A stretch of 64,000 nucleotides of DNA, from the NCBI GenBank assembly GCA_965247125.1, contig CBDFGO010000003.1, forward strand, positions 744,001-808,000. Direction: 5' to 3'. The number at the start of each line of letters is the position of its first letter. Within the stretch, counting starts at the first letter, position 1. The stretch comes from CALBJU01 sp965247125. GTDB lineage: Bacteria; Bacteroidota; Rhodothermia; Rhodothermales; UBA10348. Below the pieces are notes generated by a model. It saw only the letters and a list, made by a program, of their open reading frames with translations, had not been told where the DNA came from and searched no databases. A program made the position numbers and the translations under genes. Positions 42,958 to 50,687 of this stretch are shown in pieces.

Positions 42958-45384
42958 ATGATGGCCGTCCTGGTAAGATTGGCGGTCCTGGGGATCGTGT
43001 TGTTCGCTCTGCAGATTCCCGTCGCGGGAGGCTTGTTGATAGGTCCGATTTTTGATCCGATGGATGGAGTCTGGTCGACGGCCCGCATTGCGCGTGGGCA
43101 CCAATCCGGTGAGATGGCTATCGACGGCATGGATGCCGTGGTCAACGTCAGGTTCGATGAACGAGGCGTTCCACATATTTTCGCAGAAAGCGACAAGGAC
43201 GCGACGATTGCTCTGGGATACATAGTCGCTCGAGATCGCCTTTTCGAGATGGACTTTATCCATCGCGTCACCACGGGTACGCTTGCAGAATTGATGGGTC
43301 CCGGGGCGATTGCGACCGATCAGCATTTTATACGACTCGGAATTCCACAGGCGGTCAGGAGAAATACCGTGATCCTGGCCGAGCAGCTTCCGCGTGACGC
43401 AGAGGCAGTTTCGTGGTATGCCCTGGGTGCCAATGCCTACCTCAGCGAGTTGGACGATTCCCACTATCCACTCGAATATCGGCTTCTTGGAGCGGAGCCT
43501 CCCGAGACGTTCTCAGCGGATTTCACTCTGAGTCTCTTCGCGTACATGGCCTACGACCTGAGTTACAAGTCCTCCGATATCGGGTTGGAGCAAATCAGGG
43601 CAGAAATAGGCCGAGAATCGTTTTCTGAATTGTATCCAAGATTTTCGAATTGGGAGAATCCGATAGTGCCACCCGAGGATTCTCGTTGGGAGGAAGGCCA
43701 AGCTGCCGCGCGGGAAAGGTTCGTGGACAGGGTGCCCGGGTCATTTCTTGAGGAATGGCCGAGCTCCCGCGAAGCGATTGCCGGGGATTCATTCGATACA
43801 CGGGATCGATTGTCCCCGCTCGTTCCGTTTTCTGAGGGCTATGTCGAAGGAAAGGGATCCAACAATTGGGCAGTATCCGGATCACGATCGACAACAGGTA
43901 TGCCCATACTGGCAGGAGATATGCACCTTGCACTGTCTCTCCCTGCCATCTGGTATGAAGCCCATATCGTGACGCCGCAAACCAATATTTATGGCGTGAC
44001 ATTTCCGGCCGTCCCGGCGATTGTTGAGGGCATTACCCCGACCACGGCGTGGACTTTCACCAATACTGGATCTGACCAGATCGACTACTACCGTGTTCAA
44101 CTCGATGAATCCAGGACTCAATATCTCTTCGACGATGAGTGGGTTGAGCTCTCCCTCAGTATCGACACCATTCGAGTAAGAGGAGCAGATCCCGTTCTCG
44201 AAACTGTGCGATACAGCCATCACGGCCCGATTCTAGAGCGAGAGGACGCTGATTACGCGGTGAAGTGGGTGGGGCATGAGTTTGGATCGACGTTCGCCGC
44301 ACTGTGGGACATGAACAGGGCCACAAACTACCAGGAGTTTGAGATGGCCACGAGGATGTGGGATTACCCGATGCAGAATATTCTCTATGCGGGGCGGGAC
44401 AGCATCGTCGCTATCCGGTCGACCGGATACCTGCCGGTTCGGGCAAGTGGGAACGCTTTCGGTGTTTTGGATGGCCGTACCTCAGACACGGATTGGATCG
44501 GCCGAGTACCATTTGATGAATTGCCACATTCCATCTTGCCGTCGAGGGGATTTCTTACCTCGACCAATCAACGCCCTGCCAGCCAAGGCTATCCCCATTA
44601 TCTTGGCCAGGACTGGCGCTCCATTTATCGTTCCATCCGCATCGAGCAACTACTCGAAGAGAAGACACTGCATTCTCCAGAGGATCTCGCGAGCTATCAA
44701 GCCGATGTCAAGGCAATTCAGGCAAGTTTATTTCTGCCGCACATCAGAACCCTCGACGGCCTGTCTGATGCCGGACAACGAATGCAGACCGCGCTGGTAG
44801 AATTTGATGGTGTAATGTCTCTTGACAGGACAGAACCACGCCTTTTCGGATGGTTCATGGATGCGCTGACTGACCTCATGTGGGATGAACCCGTGTTTAG
44901 ATTGGGCTCCAATCCGAAGGAAATTCGAATCTTGGATTTGCTGGCCTCAGACCCACACTCTCGCTGGTTCGATCTGATTTCTACGCCGGAGCTAGAAGCG
45001 GCCGAGGACATCTTCAAAATGGCGTTGGACCGCTCCGGAGAAAGGTGGAAGGAAGAGGGCTATGAAGAACTCCCTCTCCGGGACCATCAGACACTTACCG
45101 TGCGCCACCTCACGCGATCGGCGGCGCTCAGACCACTTTGGCGCGAGGGCTTTCCATTTGCCGGATACAATGAGACACTCTCTCCAGCAAGATCGAATCC
45201 GGTGACCTGGAGCGCGTCGTGGCGCGTCATAGTTGACTTTTCGACATCGCCACCTAAGGCAAAAGGGATCTATCCCGGGGGCCAGAGTGGAAATCCAATG
45301 TCAGTCAACTATGACGCACATATGCAAAAGTATGTTGATTTCGAATATTATGACCTGGATCTATCGACCTCATCAGAGCGATAG
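42958..45384 (+). CDS. Penicillin acylase-family Ntn hydrolase
   Basis: The product is 808 aa with one N-terminal membrane or signal helix (VRLAVLGIVLFALQIPVAGG). The pair VNVRFDERGVPHIFAES is typical of the alpha chain, and the catalytic Ser of the beta chain is in KGSNNWAVSG, where self-cleavage should give the two subunits. The C-terminus YPGGQSGNP matches the family. Substrates may be acyl-homoserine lactones or other N-acyl compounds. It lies 6 bp after parA and 27 bp before the transporter. Confidence 0.9.
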   Translation: MMAVLVRLAVLGIVLFALQIPVAGGLLIGPIFDPMDGVWSTARIARGHQSGEMAIDGMDAVVNVRFDERGVPHIFAESDKDATIALGYIVARDRLFEMDFIHRVTTGTLAELMGPGAIATDQHFIRLGIPQAVRRNTVILAEQLPRDAEAVSWYALGANAYLSELDDSHYPLEYRLLGAEPPETFSADFTLSLFAYMAYDLSYKSSDIGLEQIRAEIGRESFSELYPRFSNWENPIVPPEDSRWEEGQAAARERFVDRVPGSFLEEWPSSREAIAGDSFDTRDRLSPLVPFSEGYVEGKGSNNWAVSGSRSTTGMPILAGDMHLALSLPAIWYEAHIVTPQTNIYGVTFPAVPAIVEGITPTTAWTFTNTGSDQIDYYRVQLDESRTQYLFDDEWVELSLSIDTIRVRGADPVLETVRYSHHGPILEREDADYAVKWVGHEFGSTFAALWDMNRATNYQEFEMATRMWDYPMQNILYAGRDSIVAIRSTGYLPVRASGNAFGVLDGRTSDTDWIGRVPFDELPHSILPSRGFLTSTNQRPASQGYPHYLGQDWRSIYRSIRIEQLLEEKTLHSPEDLASYQADVKAIQASLFLPHIRTLDGLSDAGQRMQTALVEFDGVMSLDRTEPRLFGWFMDALTDLMWDEPVFRLGSNPKEIRILDLLASDPHSRWFDLISTPELEAAEDIFKMALDRSGERWKEEGYEELPLRDHQTLTVRHLTRSAALRPLWREGFPFAGYNETLSPARSNPVTWSASWRVIVDFSTSPPKAKGIYPGGQSGNPMSVNYDAHMQKYVDFEYYDLDLSTSSER

Positions 45385-45411
45385 AATTGTATTACCAGAA
45401 CAGCTTCACGC

Positions 45412-46920
45412 ATGTTAGATAAAGATCAACGATTTTCGAGTCGTATGGGGATGCTGCTCAGTGTCCTCGGCATAGCAGTTGGAACCGGAAATATCTGGAG
45501 ATTCCCGCGAATCGCTGCCCTCAACAGTGGTGAGTCGGGTGCGGGTGCTTTTCTGTTTGCGTGGTTCGTCTTCTTGCTCGTCTGGTCGATACCGCTGATC
45601 ATCGCCGAGTATGCTCTAGGCCGAAAAGGCAGGATGGGTGTTGTCGGAACGATCGCAAAAGTTGCGGGGAAGAAGTACACCTGGATGGGAGGATTCATTG
45701 CATTCGTCGCGACCGCCATTATGTTTTACTATTCGGTAGTAGCGGGATGGTGTGTGTATTACTTCAGTCAAATGGTGCTCGACCCTCTGCCCATTACTAT
45801 GGAATCGTCAATGGCGATCTGGAATGGGTTCCAGGACTCAGGTCTACCGCTCGTATTCCATGCCCTCGCGATGTCAGTTGGCGCTATGGTCGTCCTCAAG
45901 GGTGTCAAGTCGATTGAAAGGGCGAACAAGTTTCTGATACCGGCTCTCTTCGTCATCGTATTGATATCTCTGATTCGGGCAGTCACACTGGACGGCGCGT
46001 GGGAAGGCATTGCGTTTCTCTTCAGTCCTGACTGGTCCACCCTGGCAAGGCCTCGTGTGTGGCTTGAAGCTCTTACCCAAAATGCATGGGATACAGGCGC
46101 GGGTTGGGGACTGATTCTTACGTATGGCGCCTATATGCATACAAAACACGGTGTCGTCAAGAATGCGATGATCACGGGTTTTGGTAATAACATTGTTTCT
46201 CTTGTGGCCGCTATCACGATTTTCGGGACCGTGTTTGCGGTCCTGGGCGCTGAGATGTCCAGGCCAGAGGTACTAGAAATAATGCGCTCGAGCGGACCGG
46301 CAGCCACGGGGCTAACCTTCATATGGATGCCGCAACTGTTTGCGAAAATGGCCTTCGGAAATCCGTTGGCGATGATGTTTTTCCTCGGGCTTTCATTCGC
46401 CGCGTTCAGTTCGCTGATTTCCATGATTGAGCTGACTTGCAGAATTTTCGTGGATCTGGGCCTCACAAGGACGCGCGCGGTCATATCAGTGTGTGTGATT
46501 TCTTTCGTGATGGGTATTCCATCGGCAGTAAATCTGACGTTCTTTGGAAATCAGGATTTTGTCTGGGGAGTTGCGTTGATGATCTCAGGCGCCTTTATAG
46601 CCTTCGCAGTCAACCGCTATGGTGTGACTCTTTTTCGGAAGGAGAATGTGGACGGAATCGAAGGAGACTGGAGCGCGGGCGGAAAATGGGATGTTCTCAT
46701 GAGATGGGCTGTCCCACTGCAAGCTGTCATTCTGCTTGTCTGGTGGATGTGGTTGTCGATTACCGAATACGCTCCCGATACATGGTACGATGTCTTCGAT
46801 CCCTATAGTGTGATGACGGTGCTGGTGCAGTGGGCTATCGTAATGGCCATCCTGTTCATGTCCAACAAGTGGTTGTTCAGGCGAACACTGGGGGATCATG
46901 CCGGCGGTAGTCACATCTAA
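45412..46920 (+). CDS. Neurotransmitter:sodium symporter (SNF) family transporter
   Basis: The product is 502 aa. SRMGMLLSVLGIAVGTGNIWRFPRIAALNSG is the first unwound helix with Na+ and substrate sites, and about 12 helices follow. The GAFLFAWFVFLLVWSIPLI and AAFSSLISMIELTCRI segments are typical of bacterial LeuT-like proteins that import amino acids with sodium. It follows the acylase by 27 bp, possibly to take up the amines or amino acids it releases. Confidence 0.92.
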   Translation: MLDKDQRFSSRMGMLLSVLGIAVGTGNIWRFPRIAALNSGESGAGAFLFAWFVFLLVWSIPLIIAEYALGRKGRMGVVGTIAKVAGKKYTWMGGFIAFVATAIMFYYSVVAGWCVYYFSQMVLDPLPITMESSMAIWNGFQDSGLPLVFHALAMSVGAMVVLKGVKSIERANKFLIPALFVIVLISLIRAVTLDGAWEGIAFLFSPDWSTLARPRVWLEALTQNAWDTGAGWGLILTYGAYMHTKHGVVKNAMITGFGNNIVSLVAAITIFGTVFAVLGAEMSRPEVLEIMRSSGPAATGLTFIWMPQLFAKMAFGNPLAMMFFLGLSFAAFSSLISMIELTCRIFVDLGLTRTRAVISVCVISFVMGIPSAVNLTFFGNQDFVWGVALMISGAFIAFAVNRYGVTLFRKENVDGIEGDWSAGGKWDVLMRWAVPLQAVILLVWWMWLSITEYAPDTWYDVFDPYSVMTVLVQWAIVMAILFMSNKWLFRRTLGDHAGGSHI

Positions 46921-46978
46921 TCTTGTTGCCTGAACGATGCAGGTTATACCAAACCGTTTGTAGACGGATGAGTGTGAA

Positions 46979-47491
46979 ATGAAACAAGGACCGGTCCGTG
47001 TTCTATTCGTATGTCTGGGAAACATCTGTCGCAGCCCACTCGCAGAAGGAGTATTTCGTAGTCTGGCGGAGGAGAAAGGTCTCGAGGGCCTTTTTCACAT
47101 CGATTCAGCCGGAACGGGCGCGTGGCATGTTGGCCAGGCACCAGACTCCAGAATGAGTCAGACTGCGACGAGAAACGGGGTTGATCTCACCGGGCAAAGA
47201 GCTAGACAGTTCAATGAAAAGGACCTGGCAAAATTCGACTACGTTTTTGCAATGGATGAGAGTAATCTTCGAGACATCTTGCTCCATGATAGAGAGGATC
47301 TATACCACGACCGGGTTGGACTTTTTCGCAAGTATGATCCCGAGCCCGATGATTATCAGGTCCCCGATCCCTACTACGGAGGCGATGGTGGGTTTGACAG
47401 GGTCTACACAATCGTTGAGAGGACCGCGCGGGCGGTGATTGACCATCTCTCACACCTGCACGATCTGGATAAGAGCGGCCCGGCTCAGTAG
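46979..47491 (+). CDS. Low-molecular-weight protein-tyrosine phosphatase
   Basis: The product is 170 aa: VLFVCLGNICRSPLAEG is the P-loop with catalytic Cys and Arg, and VPDPYYGGDGGFD the Asp loop. It removes phosphate from Tyr, in bacteria often on capsule/exopolysaccharide kinases. No Wzc-like kinase is in the window. A strong hairpin follows its stop. Confidence 0.95.
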   Translation: MKQGPVRVLFVCLGNICRSPLAEGVFRSLAEEKGLEGLFHIDSAGTGAWHVGQAPDSRMSQTATRNGVDLTGQRARQFNEKDLAKFDYVFAMDESNLRDILLHDREDLYHDRVGLFRKYDPEPDDYQVPDPYYGGDGGFDRVYTIVERTARAVIDHLSHLHDLDKSGPAQ

Positions 47492-47511
47492 TAGGCACAA
47501 GATTGGTCTAT

Positions 47512-47538
47512 CCAAGAGCCCCGTTTTCGTGGGGGCTC
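47512..47538 (+). terminator. Bidirectional terminator between convergent genes
   Basis: AAGAGCCCC pairs with GGGGGCTCT around GTTTTCGT, with AT-rich flanks. It lies between the phosphatase stop (47491) and the HAD gene stop (47542), and serves both. Confidence 0.75.
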
Positions 47539-47541
47539 TAT

Positions 47542-48234
47542 TCAGTCGAGCAAAAACTCCACGAGATCAAATAAAGCTGTCGGCTCTCTCAAGTTCCGCA
47601 AGAGGATCGTAGGTCCGGTCGCTTCCAAGACTTCGTAGTCGACGACACCAGTGGCGACGGCAACAGCCTGTGCGCCAAAATATTGTGAGCAACTGACATC
47701 GTGTTGCGTATCTCCAATTATGAGCGTATTGCGCGGCTCAAAGTGATGATGACAATATTGGGACGCTCTGTCTACAGCAACTGCCGGGAGTCTCTTTCGA
47801 TCTTCATGATCACTTCCGAAGGCGCCGAAAGGGAAGTAGTGGGCAACGCCTCCTGCGCGAAGCTTCGTAAATGCGGTCGACCGGAGGTTTCCTGTAATCA
47901 GACCGAGCTGCGTGCGGGGATTGCTGGAAAACTGATCCAGCAATCCCCGCACTCCCGGCAGGAGAGTCACCTGCTCTGGCGTGAGGGAAGATTCGAGAAG
48001 CTCGGTGTAGCACGCCAGACAGCGCTCCAAAAGTCTGTCTATTCGTTCGGTGGAGAAGCCTGTCTTTGTCAGAATATCACGAACGATCGCAGGATCGGTC
48101 CGTCCCGCGAAAGAGACGCCATCCGTAGACAATTCTCTACCGCAGACTTGCTCCAGGGCGTGCTTTATGGACGTGCGTCCCATTCTATTTGAGGTCAGCA
48201 GCGTGCCGTCAATATCGAAGAGGACAAGGAGCAT
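47542..48234 (-). CDS. HAD-superfamily hydrolase (phosphoglycolate phosphatase-like)
   Basis: The product is 230 aa. Motif I LVLFDIDGTLLTSN (nucleophile Asp), motif II GLITGNL, motif III Lys in the HEDRKRLP stretch, and motif IV IIGDTQHDVSC can be seen. The substrate is unknown; its place after the dTDP-sugar genes hints at a sugar phosphate. 5 bp separate it from the rmlC-like gene. Confidence 0.87.
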   Translation of the reverse strand: MLLVLFDIDGTLLTSNRMGRTSIKHALEQVCGRELSTDGVSFAGRTDPAIVRDILTKTGFSTERIDRLLERCLACYTELLESSLTPEQVTLLPGVRGLLDQFSSNPRTQLGLITGNLRSTAFTKLRAGGVAHYFPFGAFGSDHEDRKRLPAVAVDRASQYCHHHFEPRNTLIIGDTQHDVSCSQYFGAQAVAVATGVVDYEVLEATGPTILLRNLREPTALFDLVEFLLD

Positions 48235-48239
48235 TTGTA

Positions 48240-48716
48240 TCAGAGATCCATCGAATACATGGAGGTTGGATCGTCTTCGTGCCGGATTTCATCTACACGC
48301 TCCTTTTTTCCTTCACCCGCATAGAGGGTGTTGGGAAAGTTGAGTACGTAGGCTGCATCCTTTCCGCAATTCTGATAAGCATGTACAACACCCGGGGGAA
48401 TCGTGACTACCATGGGGTTGGAGGCACCCACCTCCAGGACCTGTTTAACTCCGATCGAGATGGAACTCTCTCGGGAATCCCAGAGGAAGAGGCGATAGGA
48501 TCCGTGAAAAAACGCGAACAGATCGGTCTGACCAGAATGTTCGTGTGGGCCGCGGGATTGTCCGGGACTCGTAAGGGACAGATACCCCATGCTTGGAAAG
48601 TCATCCGCAAGCATTTCATCGCTTCGGAAGATTTCTGAGAGCCAGCCTCTGTCGTCCTCGAAGATCTGAAACGGTTTAAGCCCGACCCCCTCAATCGATC
48701 CCGTTTTCCAGCTCAT
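48240..48716 (-). CDS. dTDP-4-dehydrorhamnose 3,5-epimerase-like cupin
   Basis: The product is 158 aa. KPFQIFEDDRGWLSEIFR and SRGPHEHSGQTDLF fit the RmlC-like fold with the catalytic His region; IPPGVVHAYQN is the second cupin box. It is shorter than classical RmlC (about 185 aa). It could be a 3,5-epimerase, a 3-epimerase or a WxcM-like ketoisomerase. It overlaps rmlA by 4 bp. Confidence 0.78.
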   Translation of the reverse strand: MSWKTGSIEGVGLKPFQIFEDDRGWLSEIFRSDEMLADDFPSMGYLSLTSPGQSRGPHEHSGQTDLFAFFHGSYRLFLWDSRESSISIGVKQVLEVGASNPMVVTIPPGVVHAYQNCGKDAAYVLNFPNTLYAGEGKKERVDEIRHEDDPTSMYSMDL

Positions 48717-49465
48717 CTCGCGCCCTCGCCTCCCAGCTCTTCGTAAAAAAGATCTCGTGAGAGCTTGTTGGCCTCTTCCAGTCCGTCAAACGTACCTGCA
48801 TCACCCCACCAGCTCGACAAAACACCATGCGTCAACGTGCCCGCGGCCGCATACATGTTGCTGACGTCACTGATTTCAAGTTCACCCCGCTCAGAGGGAG
48901 TCAGGGTCGATATCAGTTCAAAAACAGACGATTCGTAAAAATAGATGCCGATCACAGAATAGGATGAAGGCGGTGAGGCGGGTTTTTCAATGACGCGAGT
49001 GATCCGACCGTCCACAATCTCGGGCACACCATATCGCTCTGGATCGTGCACTTCTTTCAGCAGGACGCGCGCACCCGATCCCTTGGCAGTCTGTTCGCGA
49101 AAAGCTGTTACTTCGTCCGTGATGTCCTCTCCGAGAATATTGTCTCCAAGAGCGACGATAAATGACGAATCACCAACAAAAGTTTTACAGAGATTGAGCG
49201 CCTGAGCAATGCCTCCGGGTTCATCTTGCACTCGATAGGTAAGGTCCAGCCCCAATCGAGAGCCACTTCCGAGAAGATTTACTACGTCTCCCATGTGTTC
49301 TGGGCTCGTCACAATGACCACTTCGAAAATCCCCGCTCTTCGAAGTCTCATGAGAGGATGATAAATCATTGGATAGCGACCAACTGGCAACAAATGCTTG
49401 TTGGTTACCCGAGTCAACGGGTAGAGCCGGCTGCCGGTGCCCCCGGCCAAAACCACACCTTTCAT
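48713..49465 (-). CDS. rmlA: Glucose-1-phosphate thymidylyltransferase (short RmlA type)
   Basis: The product is 250 aa: VVLAGGTGSRLYPLTRVTNKH is the nucleotide-binding and catalytic signature, and GDNILGEDI and GVPEIVDGRITRVIEKP are the family motifs. It makes dTDP-glucose from dTTP and glucose-1-phosphate. It is about 40 residues shorter than E. coli RmlA, lacking the C-terminal helical piece. It is the middle gene of the rmlB-rmlA-rmlC-like-HAD run. Confidence 0.9.
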   Translation of the reverse strand: MKGVVLAGGTGSRLYPLTRVTNKHLLPVGRYPMIYHPLMRLRRAGIFEVVIVTSPEHMGDVVNLLGSGSRLGLDLTYRVQDEPGGIAQALNLCKTFVGDSSFIVALGDNILGEDITDEVTAFREQTAKGSGARVLLKEVHDPERYGVPEIVDGRITRVIEKPASPPSSYSVIGIYFYESSVFELISTLTPSERGELEISDVSNMYAAAGTLTHGVLSSWWGDAGTFDGLEEANKLSRDLFYEELGGEGAR

Positions 49466-49516
49466 AGACCTCTCAATTAGTACGGGATGACCCCGTGAAG
49501 GTACACAACAACTTGC

Positions 49517-50581
49517 TCACCTGGACCCGTATTGGCTCTCGTAGTAGGACTTGTAGCTCTCGTCTTGAACGCTTTTCAGCCAGTTCTCGTTCGACAGATA
49601 CCACTCTACGGTCTTTGTGAGCCCATCTTTGAGATTGTGGGAGGGCGTCCAGCCAAGCTCAACCTGTATTCGGGAATTATCGATTGCATACCTGAAATCA
49701 TGACCGGGTCGGTCTTTTACAAATCGAATGAGATCTCTGCTCGTTCCGCTCGGGCGTCCTTTTGTCACGTCAAACTCATCCAGAAGCATGTGAATCAGAT
49801 CCAGATTGGAAATCTCTTGTTGGCCGCCGATTAGATACGTGCCCCGGTTCTTTCCTTTTCTCAATACCAGATCGAGAGCCTCGCAATGGTCATCGACAAA
49901 AAGCCAGTCCCTGACGTTTTCTCCCTTTCCATACACCGGTATATCGAGATTCAGCGACGCGTTATTGATGACCAGTGGAATCAGCTTTTCAGGAAATTGG
50001 TAGGGACCGTAATTGTTGGAAGTGTTGGTAAGGACGTAGGGAAGTCCATACGTCTCCCCGAATGAGCGTACGAGGTGATCCGCCGCAGCCTTCGATGCCG
50101 CATAGGGTGATCTTGGTGCATACGCTGAATCCAGGGTGAAAACACCGCGAGAGCCCAGTGAACCGAAAACCTCGTCAGTCGATACATGATGGAAGCGGCA
50201 CTTGTTGAAATCCGATTCCCAGTTGGAAAGGGCTACCCTCAGTAAAACAAGGGTCCCATTGATGTTTGTGCGCACGAAGGTCGTCGGATCCAGAATGGAT
50301 CGGTCGACGTGTGATTCAGCTGCAAAGTGCACGACGGCGTCAAAACTGTATGATTCAAAGAGTTCAGCAACCCTTTTTTCGTCAGCTACATCTCCCTTCT
50401 CGAATCGGTAATTCTCGAGAGATTCGATTTCAGAGAGATTCTCCAGATTGCCCGCGTAGGTCAACAAATCAACGTTGACGAACAGCGTTTCGGGATAACG
50501 TGGGACAACCTGAAGCAGGTAGTTGGAGCCAATAAATCCGGCACCTCCCGTTACCAGGACGCATGAAGGCTTAAATGACAA
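49517..50581 (-). CDS. rmlB: dTDP-glucose 4,6-dehydratase
   Basis: The product is 354 aa of the extended SDR family. It has VLVTGGAGFIGSNYL (NAD binding), VSTDEVFGSLG (Thr and Asp-Glu pair), and catalytic YAASKAAAD (Tyr-x3-Lys). It turns dTDP-glucose into dTDP-4-keto-6-deoxyglucose for surface deoxysugars. It is first in the cluster; no rmlD is found here, so the end product may not be rhamnose. Confidence 0.95.
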   Translation of the reverse strand: MSFKPSCVLVTGGAGFIGSNYLLQVVPRYPETLFVNVDLLTYAGNLENLSEIESLENYRFEKGDVADEKRVAELFESYSFDAVVHFAAESHVDRSILDPTTFVRTNINGTLVLLRVALSNWESDFNKCRFHHVSTDEVFGSLGSRGVFTLDSAYAPRSPYAASKAAADHLVRSFGETYGLPYVLTNTSNNYGPYQFPEKLIPLVINNASLNLDIPVYGKGENVRDWLFVDDHCEALDLVLRKGKNRGTYLIGGQQEISNLDLIHMLLDEFDVTKGRPSGTSRDLIRFVKDRPGHDFRYAIDNSRIQVELGWTPSHNLKDGLTKTVEWYLSNENWLKSVQDESYKSYYESQYGSR

Positions 50582-50687
50582 GGAAAGTCCTCAGCTTATG
50601 AATCTTTGCGCCTCGTGTAAGAACGAGCCAGCAATGGGTTCCGAGTCTTGGCTGCGGTTCATAGTTTGCGATCAAACCCTGAGATGA